From Tremella fuciformis (Eukaryota > Basidiomycota > Tremellomycetes > Tremellales > Tremellaceae), in NCBI GenBank assembly GCA_032768795.1, contig CP136497.1, positions 994,501 to 1,058,500 of the forward strand: a DNA stretch of 64,000 nucleotides, in the 5' to 3' direction. Position 1 is the stretch's first letter; every line of letters starts with the position of its first letter. Below, in pieces: positions 11,559 to 20,632 of this stretch. The notes beneath the pieces were generated by a model. It was not told the DNA's origin, did no database searches, and saw only the letters and a list, made by a program, of their open reading frames with translations. A program made the translations under genes and the position numbers.

Positions 11559-13515
11559 ATGTGCCCGCCGCCCGACGACCCCATGTCCAACGGCAACGAC
11601 GTTCCCAACAAGGAAGACATGGTCCCCATCGCCACCGACGCCCCGGCCCTCCCCCCCTCGCTCAACCAGACCAACGGCACCAACGGTACTGCCAATGGGC
11701 ACGCCAATGGCTCCAACGGCCATGTTCAGCCCCCGACCAGCAAGGCCCACAAGAACCCCTACGGCCGCGCCTCCGACTTTTTGAGCAACACCAGCAACTG
11801 GAAGGTGAGCCATCTTCTCTTGGGCGCGTCCCCGACAACCTCACCCCCAAGCGAGGTGAGATGAGATGATGCCATCTACAGCCCTCCGGGCCAAAGGTGC
11901 ACATCGCATCCATCGTTGCGGACACGATGGCCTTTTCTCCGTTTCGACTCGTTGATTGCCCCGCCGACCTTCGAGTCGGCGAGGCCAACCATCACGGGGC
12001 AGAGGACGCCGTCCACCTGCATCTGCACCTCTCCTCCATCCCTGCAGCATGACTCCCCTGTCCCGGTTCTTCGGCGGCTACCAGGCTCGTCTGACCCCTA
12101 CGTTGAGCTCTCGCTGATCCCAGATCATCGAGTCTACCCTACGAGAGGGAGAGCAGTTCGCCAATGCCTTCTTTACCCTCGAGACCAAGATCAAGATCGC
12201 CCAAATGCAAGTCCCCTCGTCCCCCTAAGGTGCCCAGCTAACGTCCAGGCTTGACGAGTTTGGTGTCGAATACATCGAGCTCACCTCCCCTGCCGCATCC
12301 CCTGAATCCCTCGAGCACTGCAAGGCCATCTGCAAGCTCGGTCTTAAGAAGACCAAGATTCTCACCCACATCCGGTGTCACATGGACGACGCGCGGTTGG
12401 CAGTAGAGACTGGTGTCGACGGTGTCGACATTGTCATTGGCACTTCGTCGTTCCTCCGAGAACACTCGCACGGCAAGGACATGACTTGGATCACCAAGAA
12501 GTGAGATCTCTTGCTCATACATCATCACATCGCTGACGAGCAGGGCCATCGAGGTCATCGAGTTTGTCAAGTCCAAGGGCGTCGAAGTCCGTTTCTCCTC
12601 GGAGGACTCTTTCCGATCCGAGCTTGTAGACCTCCTCTCCATCTACCGCACAGTCGACAAGATCGGCGTCAACCGTGTCGGTGTGGCTGACACTGTCGGC
12701 TGTGCCGACCCGAGACAAGTCTACGACCTCGTCAGAACCCTCCGTGGCGTTGTCAGCTGCGACATTGAGACCCACTTCCACAACGATACCGGCTGTGCCA
12801 TCGCCAACGCCTACGCTGCCCTCGAGGCAGGTGCTACCCACGTCGACACCTCGGTGCTCGGTATCGGCGAGCGAAATGGTATCACTCCTCTCGGTGGCCT
12901 GATCGCCCGTATGATGGTCGCCGACCCCGAGTACGTCAAGGCCAAGTACAACCTGCCCATGCTCCGAGAGATCGAGAACCTGGTCGCCGAGGCCGTCGAG
13001 ATCTCGGTACCATTCAACAACTACATCACTGGCTTCTGCGCCTTCACCCACAAGGCCGGTATCCACGCCAAGGCCATCCTCGCCAACCCGTCCACATACG
13101 AGATCCTCAACCCGTCCGACTTTGGCATGACCCGCTATGTGTCGATCGGTCACCGGTTGACCGGCTGGAACGCCGTCAAGTCGCGTGTCGAGCAGCTCAA
13201 CCTCGTCCTGACCGACGACCAGGTCAAGGATGCCACGGCCAAGATCAAGGAGTTGGCCGACGTGCGGACGCAGTCGATGGAGGACGTCGACATGATCTTG
13301 CGTATCTACCACACGCACATCCACTCGGGCGCCCTCAAGATCGGCCAGTCTGCCGTCCTGGACAAGCTGCTTGAGAAGGTGAGTCTGCTGCCCTTTGCTT
13401 GGAGCCGAAGCTGACTCGATAGCACATGCCGTCGCGCGACAACTCGCCGAGCCGCAACAGCACCTCGTCTAACGGCACCCCCGCCAAGCGCACAAGAACC
13501 GAGACCGCCGCCTGA
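11559..13515 (+). CDS. LYS20: Homocitrate synthase
   Basis: Catalyses acetyl-CoA plus 2-oxoglutarate to homocitrate, the first step of the fungal alpha-aminoadipate lysine pathway. Five exons: 11559-11804, 12124-12206, 12249-12500, 12544-13378, 13423-13515, about 502 aa (or 494 from the ATG at 11583). Diagnostic motifs of the DRE-TIM metallolyase fold are present: [14 protein letters not shown] near the N-terminus, HFHNDTG with the metal-binding histidines, the [13 protein letters not shown] loop, and [11 protein letters not shown]. The first intron is unusually long (319 nt). The second, 12207-12248, is a GC-AG intron: only a GC donor keeps the reading [11 protein letters not shown] in phase. 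The Asn/Gly-rich N-terminus and Ser-rich C-terminus ([10 protein letters not shown]) are extensions outside the catalytic domain. No obvious mitochondrial presequence. LYS20 and LYS21 types cannot be told apart. Confidence 0.95.
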
Positions 13516-13864
13516 GACGGACAGTCAAGGAGAAGAGGGAAAGAGTCACTAGCAGTCACATTTGTTCATATCTACGAACCGGGCTGTTCCAAAAGAGCGC
13601 GCGCGAGAGTGTACGCTTAGATGTATTGCCATGCATGCGTATAGGGCTTCAGTCAGGAGTGTCTCTCAGTCATCGCGCCACAAAGCCACGAGAATTGGTG
13701 GACAGATGCCAAAGTCGGTCCGGACCCGGTTTTACTTTCGCTCGTCTTGTACTTCCTACTACACCGTCGTGTCGAGGGGCAGCTCGATGTCTCTCGCCAT
13801 ACGCAGGCCAGCGCTCCAAAGTCAACGGTGAACCACTGCGCCTTCGTGACCAAGGCGGGGCACC
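13516..13864. other. Intergenic region
   Basis: 349 bp between tandem plus-strand genes; contains the 3' region of homocitrate synthase and the promoter of the next gene. Nothing specific seen. Confidence 0.5.
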
Positions 13865-15105
13865 ATGCTCCCCCTGCCCGCCTCGGGGCAACGACCGAAA
13901 TCGCGCTCCTCCTTCGTGCCCTTCCCATCCAACCCCAACCCCGTCTCCAGCGCCAGAAACTACCCCTACCTGCCCCCGTCGCTCGGCGCGCACCTGCGCT
14001 CCCGCACGCGCCTGACCAACCTCGCGGTCGTCATCATCCTCGCGTGCCTCGGCACCTCGCTCCTGCTCAACCTCTCGCTCTACCTGCCGCGCGCCTCGCC
14101 GGCGACGGCCGCGGCGGCGGCGGCGGGCTGGGCCCGGGCGAGCGGGTGGGACGCGTCGCTGGAGCAGGTGTCGTCGGGCGTGCCGCTGTCGATCGAGACG
14201 ACCGTCGAGCGGGACGCGCGCTATGCCCAGCTGGACCACCTCGTCATGGTGCCCGGGCACGCCATCTGGGTCGGCCACGACCCTGCGCTGGTGGGGCAGG
14301 ACGACGAGTGGATATTGGAGAACATGCAGAAGGGTGGCAGTGTAAGGACGTACGTCAAGCATATCCGCGAGGGCGTCAGGAGGCTGGAGGCGGACCCCAG
14401 GGCGTTGCTAATCTTCTCGGGGTGGGTCATCTCATACCTTCGCCTCCAGTCTTATGCTGACTGAGATCCAGAGGAGCAACACGCCTGCCCCCCTCGCCGC
14501 CGCTGCCCGAAGGCCTCTCGTACCACCGCCTCGCGACGGCGCTCGAGCTCCTCCCGCTCACATCTGCCGACCCGGCCGTCCTACCGCTCTACGCGCGCGC
14601 CGCGACAGAAGAGTACGCGCTCGACTCGTACGAGAACCTCCTGTTCTCGCTCGCGCGGTTCAAAGAAGTCGCGGGGCGCTACCCGGCCCGCCTCACCGTC
14701 GTGGGGTACGGCATGAAGCGGCGGCGCTTCGAGCTGCTGCACCGCGCCGCTATCAACTTTCCCCTGGAGCGGTTCGAGTACGTCGGCATCGACGACGAGG
14801 GCGACACGACCGCGCACTATGACGGCGAGCTCAAGTACGGCTTCACGCCCTTCCTGGCGTCGCCCTCGGGGTGCCATGCGCCCCTCAGCATCAAGCGCCT
14901 CACGCGCAATCCGTACGCCCGGTACCACCCGTACCACACGTCGTGCCCGGAGCTCGTGGACCTGTTCGAGTGGTGTCCCCCGCTCGGGACGCTCGGGCAG
15001 AGCGTGGACGCGGACGGCAATGGCATGGCGACGTTCCCCGGCAAGGTGCCGTGGAGAGATAGCACGGGCCAGGGCGCAACACGCTGGGGCAGGGAGAAGG
15101 ACTGA
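13865..15105 (+). CDS. DUF218-like single-pass membrane protein
   Basis: Two exons, 13865-14421 and 14472-15105, with a 50-nt intron (GTGGGT...ATCCAG) give 396 aa. A hydrophobic segment near residues 55-75 (LAVVIILACLGTSLLLNLSL) follows a basic stretch, suggesting a type II membrane anchor with the bulk in the lumen. The rest has a YdcF/DUF218-like pattern: DHLVMVPGHAI, ALLIFSGG crossing the splice site followed by ATR, a YALDSYENLLFS segment and LTVVGYGMKRRRF. A conserved-looking C-terminal part includes YGFTPFLASPSGC and RYHPYHTSCPEL. Proteins of this kind are widespread in fungi, without a known substrate as far as I am aware. The family call rests on motif pattern only. The base composition is very GC-rich (Ala/Arg-rich linker at 85-95). 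Confidence 0.7.
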
Positions 15106-15347
15106 GACGTTGTCGGGGAGGGGAGAGGCGGGGAGGGGCATCTGAGTAGGCATAGGCGTAGATTGTAGATGACCTGCACGAACACTTGCATTGCATTGCA
15201 TATCCCCTACCCACCATCCCAAGAATCGACGGGACTGACTTTTTTCGCCACCCTGCAGGATCTGAGTACGCGTCAAAGGTCTGTGCATCGTGTTACACCC
15301 TGCACTATTCATTCCCCTTCGCATCTCATCTCATCTCGCGTTGTCTC

Positions 15348-17059
15348 ATGTCCGCCGCCAGCCCGCCCAGGCAGTCTATCGGTCTCCCAGCCTCACGCAT
15401 CACGCGCCGTATAGATCTGTCGGCGTGCACGACACTCGCCCCGCCGAGAGACTTTGACCCTTCTTCCCGGCAGAGGACAGAGAACGACCGTCTTCCTCTC
15501 CCTGGCAGCTCGCAGGCGTCGTGGGACGACATGCCATTCGCTCTCGCTTCAAGTGCTGCCGAGGGCTCTAGACCGCCGAGCAACCTGTCGCAGCTCGCGC
15601 GGCTCTTCTCTTCCCCCGAGCGGCCGCTCGCTATGAGCAGTCACGCTGGCCCGTCGCGCGCACGAGAGCACATTCTCTCGCCGTCGCCTCCGCCTATGGA
15701 AGAAGAGGACGAGTTCATGGGGATCTCTGAGCCCGAGGATGAGGACTTTCACGTTGGGAAACCTATGGGAGTGGACATGGGCTTGGACGAGGACGAGGAC
15801 CCGGACGAGTTGGACCAGCTGCAGCGCGAGTCGGCGCGGATCGTGGGGGCTCTCAATCGCCGAGGGTCCAAGGTCGATCCCAGGAAGGCTCAGCTGGGTA
15901 TGTCTCACGTCTGAACCCCAGTCGCTTTAGGGGACGGTGCTGACGCACAGCCGAGCTTGCCAGCAGGCGGAAGAGACGAATCGTCGACACTGATCCCGAT
16001 ACCGACCCGGATCCCGATCTTGATCCTGACGAAGGCAAGTCACGCATGCCCGACCTGATCGACCTCTCCAATGACAACGACATCGACGACGAGCCGCCCC
16101 ATCCGTCGTCTGGCGCGCGCAAGTCGGCGCGGTCTGGAGGGACGGGCGGCTGGTCCGACACGCCCGAGTCGCATATGCCTGTGACGCCTCATCTGGACGA
16201 TTACGATGGGGAAGAAGACGAGACGCCTATTGAGTGGCCTACCAGTCCCGCCCAGCGCGGGCCGCGCGGCGTGGACGACCGACTGGCCAGGCTCTTCTCC
16301 TCACCTCCGCCCGCTACTGCTGAACCAACGGCGTCGGGCTCGAAAGCCAAGGCCAGGGCTAATGGAAACGGGAAGCAGGCGCCCGCTCCGATAGTCGTCG
16401 ATCTGTCCGATGACGAGTACGTCCCCTTGGCCTTGCCGCCTCCGACCAGATCATCGGCGCAGAAACGTAAACGCTCTTCGCCGAAGAAGGTCGTTCGCTC
16501 GAAAGCGAGCAGCGCCAATGCCCCATCTTCCAGCGGCACGACGGGGACGCGCAAGTCCAAGTCGATCCAGGACTACATTGACGATATCACCGGGCCGAGC
16601 CCGCCACACCGCCCTGCACGACCGAGTGCTGCTCAACAGGTGAACGTGCATGAGGATGGAGAAGAGGACGAGTACGACTGTGACCCGTTCCCCTTCCCGT
16701 TCCCTTCGTCCTTTTCCGGCTTGGGCTTCGACGATCCCGCAACCGCACCCAAAGTGAACATGAACACAAAAGTCGTCGATCCCGATTGCCTGCTGCTCAT
16801 TACCGATTTGCCAGAGGACGAGCAAGACTTTTACGCGAATCACTGGCGTAGGGGCTCGAACAAGAAGTATCCCGCCAACGCGGTGGTCAGCATGGAAGAG
16901 CTCGAAGAGATGGCAGACAGGGCGGACGCGCGTAGGGCAAAGGGCGCCGCGGACGCGGGAGGGAGGGGAGCGTGGGCCAAGCGAGGCGCATTCGCCAGGC
17001 GCGGCGCGGCGAGGGGGAGAGGTAGAGGTAGAGCAAGGGGACGTGGACGGGCGAGGTAA
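15348..17059 (+). CDS. Acidic nuclear-type protein with SUMO-interaction motifs and an RG-rich tail
   Basis: Two exons, 15348-15897 and 15951-17059, joined by a 53-nt phase-1 intron (GTATGT...CGCACAG), about 552 aa. The start is the ATG after a CT-rich leader. The protein is mostly disordered: LARLFSSPE and LARLFSSPP occur as two similar short motifs (about residues 85 and 290), acidic runs are common, and two hydrophobic-acidic motifs stand out, DLIDLSNDND and IVVDLSDDEYV, both fitting the SUMO-interaction pattern (hydrophobic core followed by acidic residues and Ser). A basic patch QKRKRSSPKK is a likely nuclear localisation signal. The C-terminus has an ordered-looking segment (LLLITDLPEDEQDFYANHW) and ends in RG/RGRG repeats. 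I do not recognise the family. A role in SUMO-dependent chromatin or repair complexes is inference. Confidence 0.65.
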
Positions 17060-17248
17060 TTCTGCATAGTAGAATGTCTTCAAGAGAAAAGCCCATGTCT
17101 CGTATAGTCCAAGCACAGTCATGCAGCATCGCGGATATGGTACATACATGGCGAGTGTAGGTATAATGTATGCTGCGGCCATCGCCATCATGCTATGTCG
17201 TCCATCGCGTCAAGAGCCAGGGTCAAGTCATCGGGTATCGTTGTCGTG

Positions 17249-18933
17249 TCACTTCCGCTTCGTACCCTTGGCGTCTTTCTCATGCTCGACCAAGAACCCG
17301 CCAATCTGCAGCGCCTGCCGCGCGGCCGTGTTGATCATCTTGAACCTATCCGGGCCGAGCAGGGTCCCGCCATACCACCTCGACACCACCACCAGGACGT
17401 TCTCCAAATCGAGTATGTCGAGCAGGTGCGCGAGTCGTCCGCCAGCTTGCGATTCGCCGTCATCATCGTTATCTCCACGTCAGCCTCGCATCCCGATCCC
17501 AGAGTGGGAAAAACAAACCTAGAGCGTATATTTTGCCGGCGGCACCCCCAACGTCTTTCGCTATTCTATACGCGAAGATCGCCGGGTGCGTCGCCTTGGC
17601 TATCTTGCGATCGCTCAGCAGTTCATGGATGACCAACGGCACCTCCCGCTCGTCCGTCACGCGCACAGCGTGCCCGATGAACGTCGAGCGCTTCTCGACG
17701 ATCGGCTCCGAGTGGAATATCCGCAGACCGGTCGGGGAGGCGTTCTTCCCGCTCAGCATGGCCTCCTCCACACGGTGAACGGCAGCGGGTGTAGCTGTGC
17801 CGTCCACTCCTGTGCCGGTGCCGCCGAGTGACGAGGAACCGGGTCGAGCGTGGGTGTAGGAGAACGTCGAGCGTGGGCTGGGCCGAGCGGGGACAGCCAG
17901 CTTGGCTATCTCCGTATCGATGTCGAGTGGCTGTGACGGGTGCTCTTTCTGCCGCTGGCGGTCCCCGTCGGCCAAGGCGGCGAGGCGAGAGGTGTACCAT
18001 TCCCGCGCGGTCTGCTGGACGTAGGTGAGACCGTCGAAGACGCACACGTCGCCAGGCGTAAAGGTGACGCCTTTCGAGGCGATATACGTGCGTGTGATAT
18101 CTCCGACTGCCAGTCAGCGTTGTGTACGTTCAGTGGTAGCCATTACTCACACAACGCCGCGTCGATCGAGAAGCTGCCGAGGTACCGCCCGAGCAGCTGC
18201 AGCTGAGGCGGGCTCGTATCGGGGTACGTAGGCGGCAGGCTGACTAGCAGCCGCATTTTGGGTGGCTCAGTACCAGCCGCCACCAGTCCGCCGAGATCGT
18301 CGCCGTCGTCCCAGAGGGGCAGGGAGACCTCGTATCGTATCCGATCACCGGTGCTCAGCCCAAAGTCCGAGTCAAAGACCGCATCGTCCCACGTCGCGCT
18401 GCTCCGACTACTGTGGCTCTCTCTTGAGGCCGAGCGCACGGGCTGAACCGAGCCAGAGGGGATGGGAGGCGGGAGGGCGGCGTCGTCGGAAGTGTACGAG
18501 TGGATAGAGGAGGGGCGGGACGACGTGGAGAGCTTGAGGCTGGCGGACGAGTAGATTGACACGAGCGCCTCGAGCTCGTAGCCGATCGCGGCGTACTGCG
18601 GCTGCGTGTCGGCGTACTTGGGATCGAGCAGGTGCGCGATGAACTGCAAGCTGCATCAGCACTCGAGCTGTGTGTGTCACTGAGAAAGGGGCCGCTCACA
18701 CGCTGGGTGATGGCCTCGGGGTCGCCGTGGTCTGGCGGCGGTGTGCGCTTGGTCTCGATCTCGGCTGCAGCTGAGACGTCGGGCGCAAACGGATTGGCTT
18801 TCTTCGGTTCTGGGACGACGGTCTCTTCGCTCAATGTGCGTTCGGGGCCGGCTCGGACGGCGGTGAGGGTTGAGAGGGACAGCGCCCGGAGCTTGTCGTC
18901 CAACGACCCCTCGGTCAGTGATGCGGCGGCCAT
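17249..18933 (-). CDS. YIH1: Yih1/IMPACT family, inhibitor of Gcn2 activation
   Basis: Four exons (18933-18700, 18643-18151, 18106-17519, 17472-17249), all phases consistent, about 512 aa. The N-terminal RWD domain is recognisable (YELEALVSIY, then MRLLVSLPPTYPDTSPPQL) and so is the C-terminal UPF0029/Impact domain (FIGHAVRVTDEREVPLVI, then DNDDDGE-SQAGG, then VVVSRWYGGTLLGPDRF). The last intron (17473-17518) falls inside the Impact domain and its splicing recreates the invariant acidic motif. In yeast Yih1 binds Gcn1 through RWD and restrains Gcn2, dampening the general amino-acid control. This copy is much longer than yeast Yih1 because of Ser/Pro-rich insertions within RWD and between the two domains. 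The in-frame ATG at 18933 is chosen because the frame upstream begins with GTG. Confidence 0.9.
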
Positions 18934-19537
18934 TGCGAGTCGACGCCAGGCGGTGCGATACACTGTCTAGGTCTATACGTGCTATCGAGCTTGTGCCATG
19001 ACGTTCGAGATGATATCAGATGTCCCGGATGGAAACAAAGAGACGGCGACTGAAATCTGGGAAAGTCCGGCACTGCGCCCCTGAGAAACGAGATCTCATG
19101 ACTGCAATGCTGGCGTCATCAACGCCGACCGCCGATGTCAATCGGCACACTTACACTTGGCCTGCATGCATGTACCGAGGCCTCGCATGCTGTCGCCCAT
19201 CCTGCAGCCGCTGGGCATGCGTGACGCAAGCGGCGAGCGGGAGCAGCGGGATATCGAGAAACGATGTGTGGTGTAGGGTCTTGGCACACAAGGCCATCTC
19301 GGCCGAGCCGATACCAAGTATCAAGTATCGACATCGACGTGGACAAGCCTCGACTCGACTAACCAGGCTCATTAGTTGCATCGTAGCTTTGCGATAACAT
19401 GTCTGGTCTGTATAACATTAGACAGCATGATCTCCATTCCCCAGTCTCCAGTCTCGCCCATCGTGCCCGCCAGATCCATCCTCCATTACCCCTTCTCCTC
19501 TCCTTCAAAATCACTCTGACAGCGCGATGCCCAGAGC
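18934..19537. other. Intergenic region, YIH1 promoter
   Basis: About 600 bp upstream of YIH1 and downstream of the next minus-strand gene. Overlapping short frames on both strands only; no gene supported. Confidence 0.5.
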
Positions 19538-20140
19538 CTACTGCAGCCCCCGCGCCAGCTCGATCAACTGCCTGCGGACATTCTGACGATTATCCACCAA
19601 CTGGGATTTGATCTGCTGCTTGCTCAGCCCCGTCTGCCATCAGCTCCCCTCCTCTCTGTGCGACTGTTTTCAGTCGCGCTGAAAACAGTGGGCATGCTCA
19701 CGGCAACAACGAGCTCGTCAATGTTCAGAGCGGCAATACCCCTATTGATAATCTCCACTGCGATGATGACCTTGGCCTCGGCGGGTATACGCGCCTTGGG
19801 CCCAGGGGTGCCTTTGTTCTTCTTGCCAGGCCGTTCTTCCCCACTCTCAGTCCCGCCGCCAGTATGTTGCGAGGCAAGCGGGCCCTCAGACTTGAGAAGG
19901 GAGGGTGAAGATGGCCTTTTGGACGTCGTCGCTGATGTTGGTGTCGAAGCAGTCGCAGAGTGAGGGTGGGCGGTCGGTGTGGCCCCGTATCCCGTCGACG
20001 AGGACATGGCTGTCGTAGTAGTCGTGGCAGTATTCGTGTTGACCACCTGTCCATCCTTACCCTCATGCTCTTAAGTAGCGCAACACCCCTCGGCCAACGA
20101 TCCAGTCCGGCCCAAGAAGCATCGCCACCAGCTCAATCAT
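19538..20140 (-). CDS. Small HTH-like protein of unknown function
   Basis: The last two exons are firm: coding down to 19702, a 68-nt phase-0 intron (19634-19701, GTGAGC...GGCAG), then 19633-19538. They encode a Thr/Ser/Ala-rich linker and a compact helical C-terminal domain of about 65 residues: KARIPAEAKVIIAVEIINRG, then LNIDELVVATGLSKQQIKSQ, then a basic helix LVDNRQNVRRQLIELARGL. The spacing suggests a helix-turn-helix or similar helical bundle. The first exon is uncertain. One model starts at 20140 (product begins MIELVAMLLGPDW), with a 40-nt intron 20047-20086, about 164 aa. A simpler one starts at the ATG at 20007, 133 aa. The frame upstream of 20140 is also open and protein-like (AFDGVWFQP), so a still earlier exon is possible. 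I do not recognise the family. Confidence 0.55.
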
Positions 20141-20632
20141 CGGCTGAAACCACACCCCGTCAAACGCCCTCCTCGCTCCGGTGCCAGCTCCGTGCTCCGT
20201 GCTCCTGACCCCGGGTATTTATCGCTCACGACCACTTCTAAACTTGACGACGGATCTGGGCAGTGCAGCTTGACTCATCATATACATCTCTGCACCAGTG
20301 ATTCGGGCAGTCGGGCGTAAGCCTCCTGCCCGAGGCACCGAGAGGAGAGAAAAATCAGGCTACGGACCATGACGGTGACGATGGAGGCGAGCGGCGGCGG
20401 CCGGAAAGAGAGACTAGTTACCTGTAAGTGGACAAAATTATGCAAGTCTATCAACTATGCAAATGCTGATTTGGGGGCGGCGGTATGGTCCTTGGACAAC
20501 AGAGCGCGGCCGTGAGGCGAGTCGAGATGGTCTTGAATTGTGTTCGGTTGTGGGCGCATGTGGCGTGGGGGGTGTTGATTGTCATGCGGTTCGTTGTATG
20601 GTGTGATGTCGAGAGAAGCGTAAGCGCACTCA
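20141..20632. other. Intergenic region
   Basis: About 490 bp between two minus-strand genes. An open, protein-like minus frame runs from about 20219 down into the preceding gene; the remainder shows nothing I can support. Confidence 0.45.

Noticed and set aside
12515..13324. Long open frame antisense to homocitrate synthase (269 codons)
   Set aside because: Shadow of GC-rich coding sequence; no splice sites, no homology-like motifs, and fully inside a known gene.
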